In this document: positions 53,787-61,542 of the stretch, in pieces
How the letters are laid out: the number at the start of each line of letters is the position of its first letter
Position numbering within the stretch: position 1 is the stretch's first letter
Origin: Myxococcales bacterium
GTDB lineage: Bacteria > Myxococcota_A > Polyangia > Polyangiales > Polyangiaceae
Reading direction: 5' to 3'
Length of the DNA: 64,000 bases
Assembly (NCBI GenBank): GCA_016706225.1
Contig: JADJKB010000003.1
Location: forward strand, 558,001-622,000
Made by a program: the position numbers and the translations under genes
Notes under the pieces: generated by a model
The model's input: only the letters and a program-made list of their open reading frames with translations
What the model was told of the DNA's origin: nothing
Database searches by the model: none

Positions 53787-54422
53787 GTGCCCGAAACCAC
53801 TGAGGGGAAAGACGCCGAGCGCCCGACCGAGAGCCGGGCCCTGGCTGATCATGCCGAGGATCTTCGCCTGATGTCGCTCGTTGCCGCCGCCGACCCCGCC
53901 GCCACCCGCACCATGGCCCATCGCCTGGTGCAGCGGGTGCATCGTGTCTCGAAGTCGATCTTGCGCGCGCCCGCGGACGCGGACGACGCCGCGCAGCAAA
54001 GCCTGATCGAGATCATCAGCAGCGCCAAGAACTACCGCGGTGACTCCAGCCTCGAGCGCTGGTCCGATCGAATCGTCGTGCGCACGAGCATTCGCTTCGC
54101 CAAGGGCCGACAAAAACACGGGGCACGCAACGAAGACGAATCCGAGCTCGACACCTTGCCCGCGGAAGGCGGGCTCGACGACTCCCTCGCCGACGCCGCA
54201 CCACGACCGGTAAAGGCGTACCTGGCCGAGCTGCCCGAGGCACAACGCTCCGCGCTGGTCCTGCGGCACGTCATGGGCTACTCCATCAACGAGATCGCCG
54301 ACCTGACCGAGGCATCGCCCAATACGGTGAAAGATCGATTGCTGCGGGGCACGAAGGAGATGCGGCGCCTGATCCGTCGTGACGTCGCCATTGGCGTCGG
54401 CGAAAGAGGAGGCTCGGCGTGA
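53787..54422 (+). CDS. ECF-type RNA polymerase sigma factor
   Basis: A 211-residue sigma-70 family protein. Region 2 is at about 40-100 (RLVQRVHRVSKSILRAPADA, DDAAQQSLIEIISSAKNYRG), and region 4 at about 150-200 (LPEAQRSALVLRHVMGYSIN, then EIADLTEASPNTVKDRLLRG). Start GTG 53787, 21 bp after the previous stop. The stop overlaps the next gene, a FecR/anti-sigma protein, by four bases (GTGA), the usual arrangement for a sigma factor and its regulator. Target promoters are not known. Confidence 0.88.
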   Translation: MPETTEGKDAERPTESRALADHAEDLRLMSLVAAADPAATRTMAHRLVQRVHRVSKSILRAPADADDAAQQSLIEIISSAKNYRGDSSLERWSDRIVVRTSIRFAKGRQKHGARNEDESELDTLPAEGGLDDSLADAAPRPVKAYLAELPEAQRSALVLRHVMGYSINEIADLTEASPNTVKDRLLRGTKEMRRLIRRDVAIGVGERGGSA

Positions 54423-55990
54423 GCGGCGTCGACGATTCCGCCTGTCAGCGTTGGGGCGAGCTCAGCGATCGGAAGCTGATCGACGAGCAGCTCTCGGACG
54501 AGGACGCGGCGTTTCTCGATTCCCATCGGAAGTCGTGCCCGCTCTGCCGCGCCGAAGCCGAGGCTTGGTCGAGCCTCGGCGCGCTACCGGAGGAGCCCAG
54601 CCTCGCCGGAGATGCTGCGGACGCGCTCGTGACGCGTGCGCTCGCCTTGGCCGCGGCCGCGCGCGACGCGGACGAGACCGAGGCAAAAAAGCTCCCCCTG
54701 CGCCAGGACGATGCCGAGGCGAAAAAGCTCCCCCTGCGCCAGGATGATGCGGAGGCGAAAAAGCTCCCGCTGCGTCAGGATGATGCCGAGGCAAAAAAGC
54801 TCCCGCTGCGCGCGGTCCAAACCAAGGTCGCGCCGGAGACGGCGTCCGTCGCGTTGCTCGAGGCGCCACGCGTGCGCGGCAACGTGATCATCCTCGGGAT
54901 CGCGGCGGCGCTGGCCGTGGCGGCGGCGGTCGCGCTGTTCCTCCGCGGCAGCGTGCTGTCCAGCGGTCCACAAGGCAGCAGAGGTCCGGCTGCAAAGCTG
55001 ATCGAGCTGAGCGGCGACGTGCGCGTCGGAAAACGCGCGGCTCAGCTGGGGGACTCCGTGCCGGCGGGCGCTCACTTGAGCGTGGGCGCCGGCGGACACG
55101 CTTGCATCGCGTTCGACGGCGGCAGCATCAAGAGCTGCCTCGGGCCATCGACGGATCTCGCACTCACGACCACCACCCCCACCGATCGCCAGTTGTCACT
55201 CGCTCAGGGCAGCGTGGTCACGGCGCTCGACAAGTTGCCCGAGGGCCATCAGTTCACCGTCGCCGCCGAGAAAGGGCGCGCCACCGTGACCGGCACGGTG
55301 TTCTCGGTCACCGCCGCCATCGACTCGGGCAGCCTGGTGGTCCGAGTGCACGAGGGTTCCGTGAAGGTCCGCGGTGGGCCGAAGGACGGCAGCTCCGTCA
55401 CCGAAGGCCACGAGCTCGACGTCGTTGCCGGAGTCGAGAGCGATGTGGCTGCCGGAGTGCGCACGGCGGAGCTCGAGCTCGTTGGCGTCAGCTTGCCTCG
55501 CCACGCCCAGCTCGCGCCGACGCCGAGCGCGAGCGTCGCGCTCTCGGAGCCCGACCTGCCCACCACTGCGCTCCCGAGCGCAGTGCCAGAAACACTGCCG
55601 AAGCCGCCGAGCGCGTCCGAAATGCTGGCCAGCGCCCGCACCTTCCGAGCCCAGGGCAATGCCAGCGGCGCCGCTGACGCTTACCGCCGGCTGATGGCGG
55701 TTCACCCGAAGAGCGCAGAAGCGCGAGCGGCACTGTTGTCCCTCGCCGAGCTTCAGCTCGGACCGCTCGGGGACCCGAGCGGCGCGCTCCGTTCGTACGA
55801 CTCGTATCTGCGGTCCGGCGGGGGCGGTCTCAGCCAAGAGGCGAGCTACGGGCGAATTCAGGCCCTGCGCCGGCTTGGGCGCGCCGCCGAAGAGCGGGCG
55901 GCCGTGGATGCCTTCGTCAAGGCGTACCCGAACAGCGTTCAGGCCCGAGCGCTGAAGAATCGCGCCGACTCGGACAGCGGCGCACCCTGA
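54419..55990 (+). CDS. FecR-domain protein with anti-sigma zinc finger and TPR tail
   Basis: A 523-residue protein. The N-terminus has the anti-sigma zinc motif SHRKSCPLC (HxxxCxxC) at about 36-44. Residues about 88-131 are a repeat of EAKKLPLRQDDA. One membrane helix near 155-175 (VIILGIAAALAVAAAVALFL) is followed by a FecR domain (about 190-340: GDVRVGKRAAQLGDSVPAGA, SLVVRVHEGSVKVRGG), a Pro/Ser linker, and TPR-like repeats at about 415-510. It probably binds and inhibits the ECF factor in the cytoplasm and receives a periplasmic signal. Overlaps the sigma gene by four bases. Confidence 0.82.
   Translation: MSGVDDSACQRWGELSDRKLIDEQLSDEDAAFLDSHRKSCPLCRAEAEAWSSLGALPEEPSLAGDAADALVTRALALAAAARDADETEAKKLPLRQDDAEAKKLPLRQDDAEAKKLPLRQDDAEAKKLPLRAVQTKVAPETASVALLEAPRVRGNVIILGIAAALAVAAAVALFLRGSVLSSGPQGSRGPAAKLIELSGDVRVGKRAAQLGDSVPAGAHLSVGAGGHACIAFDGGSIKSCLGPSTDLALTTTTPTDRQLSLAQGSVVTALDKLPEGHQFTVAAEKGRATVTGTVFSVTAAIDSGSLVVRVHEGSVKVRGGPKDGSSVTEGHELDVVAGVESDVAAGVRTAELELVGVSLPRHAQLAPTPSASVALSEPDLPTTALPSAVPETLPKPPSASEMLASARTFRAQGNASGAADAYRRLMAVHPKSAEARAALLSLAELQLGPLGDPSGALRSYDSYLRSGGGGLSQEASYGRIQALRRLGRAAEERAAVDAFVKAYPNSVQARALKNRADSDSGAP
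54680..54811 (+). repeat. 36-bp in-frame tandem repeat, EAKKLPLRQDDA
   Basis: Three full units of 36 bp (54680-54787) and a partial fourth (54788-54811) of the same 12 codons, differing by a few silent or conservative changes. It lies between the zinc finger and the membrane helix and would change the length of that linker in steps of 12 residues. Confidence 0.85.
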
Positions 55991-56057
55991 TCCCGGCTGG
56001 AGAACCGAGGGTCGGCAAACGACGGCTAGACTCCGCACAGGGTCGAAGCGACTGAGT

Positions 56058-56244
56058 TCAGACGTGCGCAACGATGAAGCTGCGGCGCAGCGGCATCAGA
56101 GTGCGACCGTCGGCACGCCTGGGGTAGGCCGCTCGAACACGCCGCGAGTAGGCCTCGAGAAACCCTGCGTGGTGCTCAAACAGCGTTCCGGGTGATGCCA
56201 GGTCGACCCGTGCGAGCAGGTCGACGGCCGGCCGCATCCGTTCA
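56058..56244 (-). pseudogene. C-terminal remnant, trans-aconitate methyltransferase-like
   Basis: The minus-strand frame ends RVRAAYPRRADGRTLMPLRR and SFIVAHV, preceded by ASPGTLFEHHAGFLEAYSR. This resembles the C-terminus of Tam-type trans-aconitate 2-methyltransferases as I recall them. Upstream of about 56244 the frame is antisense to the Cys-rich remnant, and no SAM-binding part is present. It is probably a 5'-truncated fragment. Confidence 0.35.
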
Positions 56245-56250
56245 CCGGCA

Positions 56251-56460
56251 AATGCCAGGAGCTGCACCGCCAACAGCCAGTGTCCCGGCGTCGACAACCT
56301 GTGCATCAAGCTCGGCGGCGGCTCGCAGCGTGTGTGCGCAGCGGCCTGCACCGACGACAGCGGTTGTCCGACCGACTACAAGTGCAGGAGCGTGGCCGCC
56401 CAGGGCAGCGGCGTGATCAGCGCCAGCCAATGCGTGAAGGCGAACGCACTCTGCCAGTGA
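56251..56460 (+). pseudogene. C-terminal remnant of a Cys-rich secreted protein
   Basis: The frame reads NARSCTANSQCPGVDNLC, then VCAAACTDDSGCPTDYKC and ends SASQCVKANALCQ at 56460. Cysteine spacing is like that of the Cys-rich protein at 19018. No start codon or signal peptide fits; the sequence upstream belongs to the opposite-strand fragment. It is a 5'-truncated remnant. Confidence 0.55.
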
Positions 56461-56473
56461 GCAACGGCGGAGC

Positions 56474-57916
56474 TCAAAAGTAGCCCGGACCGGTATTCGG
56501 CGACCCTCCGCAGTTGTTACCGGTCCAAGTGTTCTTGTCGGTCGTCCATTGGCCCGGCTTGAAGTCGTCGGCGCAGCCAAACACGCTGCCGAACACGTCG
56601 TTGTTCTGGAAAGTGTTGTTGCGCGGCGCCCAGTACGGCTTCACCTCGTCCGCACCGACGCTCAAGATGCCGTAGTAGCTGCTGGTCTTGTTGCCCCGGA
56701 TGGTGTTGCCGTTGACGACCAGGTTGTTGGTGTCGGTGTCCTGACACAGGAATATCCCCGCGGAATGCCCGCCCGCCGGCCCGGTGGCGCAATAGGGGTG
56801 GTAGGGCTGCGCCGGCTGATTGGCGGGGTGGCTGATCTGGTTGTTCTCCACGAGCCAGTTACTCGCGCCATACAGGCTGACCGCTGCCCACGCCGTGTTG
56901 TCCGAGACGATGTTGCCCTTGAAGGTCCCGCCCCAGGCGCCGTTGATGTCGAGCGCCGGGCCGAAGCTGTTCTTGATCGTGTTGCCCTCGATGAGTGTGC
57001 CCAGGTTGTCGGCCTTGGCCTCGGAATAGATGGCTGCGCCCTCGGCCACACCGCCGAACCCGCCGGTCGCACAGCTGACCTTGCCTTTGCCGGGCACGTT
57101 CGTGGGCTGCGCGCTGGACAACATCTGGTTGTTCTTGGCGGTGACCCCCGTGCCCGCCGCACCGATGGCGGAGCAGCGTGAGTTCTCGAGCACGGAGTCT
57201 TGGACGACGTAACCGCGGCAGCACACGTTGTAGGTCGCGACGCCGGCCGCATCGAGGGTCAGCTTCTCGACGTGGAACGGATTGGCAGCCGGATTCTGAG
57301 GTAGCTTGTCGCTGACCATCGAGTCGCAGCAGCCGAAGCTCCATGAGCTCTGGCTGGCCCGCAGCACCGATTTTGCGGCGCTCACGCCGCGCAAGGTGTG
57401 ACCGGGCGACATCGCGACTCCCTTCGTGAGTGTGTAGGTTCCCGGCTGCACTTCGACACACGAGTACTGGTCGACCGCGGCCTGGAGCGACGCCTTGTCC
57501 GACCACTTGAAACAACCATCGGGAGTGAAGTTCGGATTGCCTCCGGTACCCGAACCGCCTGCGCCGCCTCCGCCACCGCTGCCGCCCGATGCGCCGGCGC
57601 TGCCACCGGAACCGCCACTGCCACCGGATGTCCCGGCGTTGCCACCGACGCCGGCATTCCCGCCAAATGCGCCCGCTGCACCAGCGAGCCCACCGCTACC
57701 GGTGGCACCGGAGCCAGCAGCACCCGTCCCGCCCGCCGCCGAGCCGCCGCTGCCACTCGTGGCGCCGACGCCAGCGGCGCCACCGCCCGACGCGTGCGTC
57801 CCAGACTCACCGCCATCCCCGCATGCAGTCGTGAGCGCGAGGAGGAACGAGCTCGCCGCACACACACCGCTGCGTGCTCCGAGCAAACCCCAAGCGGTCG
57901 TGTGTGCGGAGCCCAT
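56474..57916 (-). CDS. lipoprotein with Gly-rich linker and parallel beta-helix domain
   Basis: A 480-residue predicted lipoprotein. The signal peptide ends with lipobox-like TTAC after about 32 residues (SSFLLALTTACGDGG). A linker of about 95 residues is almost only Gly/Ser/Ala (GGSGGSGGSAGASGGSGGGG). From about residue 133 a right-handed beta-helix-type domain begins (DKASLQAAVDQYSCVEVQPG), with recurring N-rich turns (VVNGNTIRGNKTSSYYGI, GNNCGGSPNTGPGYF at the end). The fold is that of pectate-lyase-like or cell-surface-binding proteins. The start is ATG 57916. Function unknown. Confidence 0.75.
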   Translation of the reverse strand: MGSAHTTAWGLLGARSGVCAASSFLLALTTACGDGGESGTHASGGGAAGVGATSGSGGSAAGGTGAAGSGATGSGGLAGAAGAFGGNAGVGGNAGTSGGSGGSGGSAGASGGSGGGGGAGGSGTGGNPNFTPDGCFKWSDKASLQAAVDQYSCVEVQPGTYTLTKGVAMSPGHTLRGVSAAKSVLRASQSSWSFGCCDSMVSDKLPQNPAANPFHVEKLTLDAAGVATYNVCCRGYVVQDSVLENSRCSAIGAAGTGVTAKNNQMLSSAQPTNVPGKGKVSCATGGFGGVAEGAAIYSEAKADNLGTLIEGNTIKNSFGPALDINGAWGGTFKGNIVSDNTAWAAVSLYGASNWLVENNQISHPANQPAQPYHPYCATGPAGGHSAGIFLCQDTDTNNLVVNGNTIRGNKTSSYYGILSVGADEVKPYWAPRNNTFQNNDVFGSVFGCADDFKPGQWTTDKNTWTGNNCGGSPNTGPGYF

Positions 57917-58142
57917 TCAGTGGAGACTATCCGCGACACGAAGTCCGCACAGTGCGCAGAGCCCCTCGCTGGCGAGAAAGGTGGGGGCATGTGCCTGGGG
58001 CTCCCACCCAGCCGGGGCTCCAGCATCGTGCGCGCAACGCGGGAACGCCGAGGGTGTGCCGGCGCTAATTGCGCATGGCCGCAAGTGCGCCCTCGCGTGG
58101 AGGCTGGACGCGCGGCGGGGTCGCTGCAAGGATTCGAGGACC

Positions 58143-60113
58143 ATGGCGGTTGCCACTTCTTCCTCTTGGTCCCGTTGGTTGCGTCCGGTCGTGCTCGGCA
58201 TTGTCGCGATGCTCACGACCGTCGTTGGTTGCAGCGACACCTCGTCGTCGAAGGGTGACGAAGCGTGGGACGATTATGGAATCCCGGGCCCCTTCGGGCT
58301 CGAAGGTCCCACCGGCAAGGCTGACAACGCCGGCATCCCCGGCATCGCCACTGACTGGGACAACTCCGAGACCCAGGTGTGGGCGGTGACCAACCAATGG
58401 GAGGACCGCAGCACACCGGCCGCGAAAAAAGCAGGCATGGCGTGGGGTGAAGATAGCGGGCTGAACTGGGACGAGAAGTACGTGGCGTGGGTCGCCGCCA
58501 TGAAGAAGATCCCGGCGAAGAGCTACGGCCAGACGTTCGAGCTCCTGACGCCCTTTGGCAAGACCGTGCCGGCGCCGAGCCTGGAGTGCGCGGAGGTGGC
58601 CATCTTCTCGCGCTTCACGTTTGCGTCCTGGTACGGCCTGCCATTCTACATGACCACGACCGACGAGCAGGGAACCCGCGTTTACTTCGGACACTTTGGC
58701 GCGCGCACTGCGACCGCCCGCTACCGCAACACGCCGCTCTTCAAGAGTTACTACAAGGACTACTCGAACATGGCGCCGGCGGAGTACCAGGCCGCTTGGC
58801 CCAAGGACGACAAACTCCGCCAGCGCATCGTGCACGGCGGAACGGACTCGTCCGACGTCATCGTTCCGGGGGGCTCGACGGGGCTCTACTTCGACGAGAT
58901 CTTCCTGAACAAGCGCGTCGGCTACCTGGGGCTGCTGTTGCTCGACTACTTCGGCTCGATGAACCTGGCGAACTCTCGCAACACCTACAACTTGAAGCCC
59001 GAAGCCCTCCGCACCGGGGACGTGCTGGTCGAGCGCTGGCAAGCCAACGGCATCGGGCACACGCTGCTCGTCAAGTCCGTGACCCCGCTCGAAGGTGGCC
59101 GCAAGGACGCGCAGCTCGCCTCCGGGTCGATGCCTCGCAGGCAGCCCAAATGGGAGGACGCCATCACGTCGAAGCAGACGTTCACCAACGAGTACACGGG
59201 CGGCGAAGGCTACGTGCAGTTTGGCGGCGGCCTGAAGCGCTGGCGCGTTGCGAAGGTCTGGAACGGCAAGTGGACCAACACTTGGATGAAGGCCGATGAG
59301 TCGTCCTGGATCAACGACACGGACACCGAGAAGCTGAAGATCCGGCCTACCCAGTTCCAGAGTCTGCTCGGTGAGGTTCCCCCCGAGCAGCTCCGCGATG
59401 CCTTGGTCGCCATCATTGCGGACGCCCGGACCCACCTCTCCAACTACCCCGCGTCGTGCTCGGCGCGCGAGAAGCGCGAGAATGCGTTCCGCTCTCTCTA
59501 TCAGCTCAACCAGGACAAGTTCGGCATCTCGAACGCCCAGACGGACTCTCAGTATCGGAAGATCGAGGACTACGCGTTCGCCGAGCTGGTCTACGACAAG
59601 AGCAAGACCTGCTGCTGGAACAGCACGACGGCTGACATGTACAAGATCATCATGGACTACGAGGCCAGCCTGCAAACCAACGCGTGCGCGGCGCCCGTGG
59701 TCTTCATGTCCTCCGGCGGCGGCAACTACCAGGCGTTCGCCGACTTCGCGGCCTCCACTGGCCGCGCTGCGCAGTGGAAGGCCTGGAGCGAAGACGAACC
59801 GTGCGCGCAGAAGAACGTCGACGCTGACACCGAGGGCAACCACAGCTGGGTGCCGTTCTGTGAGCTCACCGGTACCGGTGGCGGTGGTGGCACCGGCGGA
59901 GCTGGCGGCGCGGCTGGCAGCGGTGGCAGCGGCAATGCCGGCAACACCGGCGGCAGCGGCAACACCGGCAACACCGGCGGGAGCAGCGGCAGCTGCGTCG
60001 GTCATTGTGGCAGCGGCACTCCGGTGCCGGGCTCGAGCCCGTCTTGTTACTGCGACAGCTACTGCACGCAGAACAACGACTGCTGTGCCGACAAGGTCGC
60101 TGCCTGCGGCTGA
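58143..60113 (+). CDS. lipoprotein: cysteine-peptidase-like domain with somatomedin-B tail
   Basis: A 656-residue protein from ATG 58143 (GAGGACC upstream). Signal peptide with lipobox VVGC at about 28. The central domain contains a possible catalytic Cys in SLECAEVAIFSRFTFASWYG and a later His in GIGHTLLVKSVTPL after RTGDVLVERWQANG, a pattern like NlpC/P60 or CHAP peptidases. A Gly/Ser/Asn linker follows (about 580-615). The last 40 residues match a somatomedin-B domain: CVGHC, CYCDSYC, DCCADKVAAC. That domain is common in animals and rare in bacteria. No close bacterial family is recognised. Confidence 0.75.
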   Translation: MAVATSSSWSRWLRPVVLGIVAMLTTVVGCSDTSSSKGDEAWDDYGIPGPFGLEGPTGKADNAGIPGIATDWDNSETQVWAVTNQWEDRSTPAAKKAGMAWGEDSGLNWDEKYVAWVAAMKKIPAKSYGQTFELLTPFGKTVPAPSLECAEVAIFSRFTFASWYGLPFYMTTTDEQGTRVYFGHFGARTATARYRNTPLFKSYYKDYSNMAPAEYQAAWPKDDKLRQRIVHGGTDSSDVIVPGGSTGLYFDEIFLNKRVGYLGLLLLDYFGSMNLANSRNTYNLKPEALRTGDVLVERWQANGIGHTLLVKSVTPLEGGRKDAQLASGSMPRRQPKWEDAITSKQTFTNEYTGGEGYVQFGGGLKRWRVAKVWNGKWTNTWMKADESSWINDTDTEKLKIRPTQFQSLLGEVPPEQLRDALVAIIADARTHLSNYPASCSAREKRENAFRSLYQLNQDKFGISNAQTDSQYRKIEDYAFAELVYDKSKTCCWNSTTADMYKIIMDYEASLQTNACAAPVVFMSSGGGNYQAFADFAASTGRAAQWKAWSEDEPCAQKNVDADTEGNHSWVPFCELTGTGGGGGTGGAGGAAGSGGSGNAGNTGGSGNTGNTGGSSGSCVGHCGSGTPVPGSSPSCYCDSYCTQNNDCCADKVAACG

Positions 60114-60178
60114 GGTTCGGAAAGAAGTCTCACAGGGAGCGCCATCCCGGCAGCGCTGAGCGCGGCTGACCGTCGGGC

Positions 60179-60616
60179 TCAGCCGCTACGCAAGCGCTTC
60201 ACGGCCTCGGAGACGTCCTTCCCACCGACGCTGGCGCCAACCGACTTCAGGTGTTTCATCGCCACCCCAGTCGCTTGCCCGTCGTTACCCGCGGCCTTGA
60301 CCGCGTCCAACACCGATGCAAGCAACGCCACGATTTCATCGACATCGAGACTCTTCGGCAGCAGCGTCTCGAGCACGGCAATCTCTTTGCCGAGTTGCTC
60401 CTTTTGCGCTGCGTCCTCGCTGACCGACGCCGTCTCTTGATTGCTCTTCACGAGCTTGCGCACGATTGCGCTGGCCTCTTCGTCGCTCATCGGTTTGTTG
60501 GCGCGCGCCTCCTGGGTCTGGATCTCCCCCAGCGCGACCTTGAGGATCTCCTTCTCCAGGCTGTTGCCGGCCTTCATCGCCGCTAGCACGCGCTTCTTGA
60601 TTTCTTCGCTGAGCAA
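60179..60616 (-). CDS. GatB/YqeY domain protein
   Basis: A 145-residue soluble protein matching YqeY in length (KKRVLAAMKAGNSLEKEILK, IVALLASVLDAVKAAGNDGQ, VGGKDVSEAVKRLRSG). The start is TTG at 60616 with AGGAGG seven bases upstream. The domain also forms the tail of the tRNA amidotransferase subunit GatB; the stand-alone protein's role is not established, perhaps tRNA related. Confidence 0.88.
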   Translation of the reverse strand: MLSEEIKKRVLAAMKAGNSLEKEILKVALGEIQTQEARANKPMSDEEASAIVRKLVKSNQETASVSEDAAQKEQLGKEIAVLETLLPKSLDVDEIVALLASVLDAVKAAGNDGQATGVAMKHLKSVGASVGGKDVSEAVKRLRSG

Positions 60617-60719
60617 GCTGAGCCTCCTCTCGCAACCCTAGCGCGGCCGACCCCCGAGAGCCCTCTTCCGCGACGGACTCGCTGGACTGGGTGCCCCGTC
60701 TCGGGCAACGTTGTGCAGG

Positions 60720-61532
60720 ATGTCACGGCGTTTCGAGCTTCTGGCGTTGCTCTGCCTCGCAGCGGCCTGTGCTTCGCCCGAAGAGATCGGGCGCGCTCAG
60801 GGTGGCCCCGACGAGCCGTGTTACCCGAACGGCACGTGTGATGTTCCCTTCGTCTGCGTGGCGGGACACTGCGCCTCCGTCGATGCGGGAACGGATGCCA
60901 GCGCGGGCGGCGCCGGCGGTGCCGGTGGCTCGACCGGCGGCGTCGGGGGCTCGGGCGGTGCGAGCGGCGCGGGCGGCGCGAGCGGCTCGGGCGGCGCGAG
61001 CGGCTCGGGTGGTGCGAGCGGTTCGGGTGCCACCGGCGCGACCTCCGGTGGCGGCAGCGGAGGCAGCGGCGGAACCACGGGCGGCGCTGGCGGCTCGGGA
61101 GGAATCGGCGCAACCGGCGGAGCGACCGGCGGCACCGGCGGCGTTGGTGCCACCGGCGGCGTTGGTGGCACCGCGGGAACTGGCGCAACCGGCGGAGCAA
61201 CGGGCGGCCCTCAACCTCCCGGAAGCCCGTCGGGCTGCACGAGCTGTGGCTGCTGCGATCCCTGGCCCATCAAGTGGACCGCATCGACGGACGCGACCTA
61301 CTACAACGTGCTGTGGAAGTGTTCGATCTTTCCCGCGCATGTCATCAACGTTGGGAACGTAGTCCAAGCAGACTTGTGTGCGACGAACGTCGGCATGTGT
61401 GCCTCCAGTGAATGCGCCAACGGCGTGGGAGCGCTGCAGGTGCAGGCCTGCAACACCAGCGGCTGCTCAGCCCCCGTCGCCATCCCGTCCGCCGGCGTCC
61501 CCATCGCCTGCGGCGGTGGCTGCTGCTGCTGA
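60720..61532 (+). CDS. lipoprotein with long Gly/Ser/Thr-rich linker and Cys-rich C-terminus
   Basis: A 270-residue predicted lipoprotein from ATG 60720 (MSRRFELLALLCLAAAC, lipobox AAAC). A short Cys module (CYPNGTCDVPFVCVAGHC) comes first, then about 110 residues of Gly/Ser/Ala/Thr repeats (GSGGASGSGGASGSG). The C-terminal 85 residues are Cys-rich and include a fibronectin-type-like core (CTSCGCCDPWPIKWTAST), ending in GGGCCC. It belongs to the Gly-linker lipoproteins of this window. Function unknown. Confidence 0.65.
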   Translation: MSRRFELLALLCLAAACASPEEIGRAQGGPDEPCYPNGTCDVPFVCVAGHCASVDAGTDASAGGAGGAGGSTGGVGGSGGASGAGGASGSGGASGSGGASGSGATGATSGGGSGGSGGTTGGAGGSGGIGATGGATGGTGGVGATGGVGGTAGTGATGGATGGPQPPGSPSGCTSCGCCDPWPIKWTASTDATYYNVLWKCSIFPAHVINVGNVVQADLCATNVGMCASSECANGVGALQVQACNTSGCSAPVAIPSAGVPIACGGGCCC

Positions 61533-61542
61533 GCCGCGGCGG

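Noticed and set aside
57940..58100. Sigma-54 promoter for the beta-helix lipoprotein (CGGCAC on minus strand)
   Set aside because: The -12 region reads TCGGC, not TTGC(A/T); the distance to the ATG is more than 100 bp.
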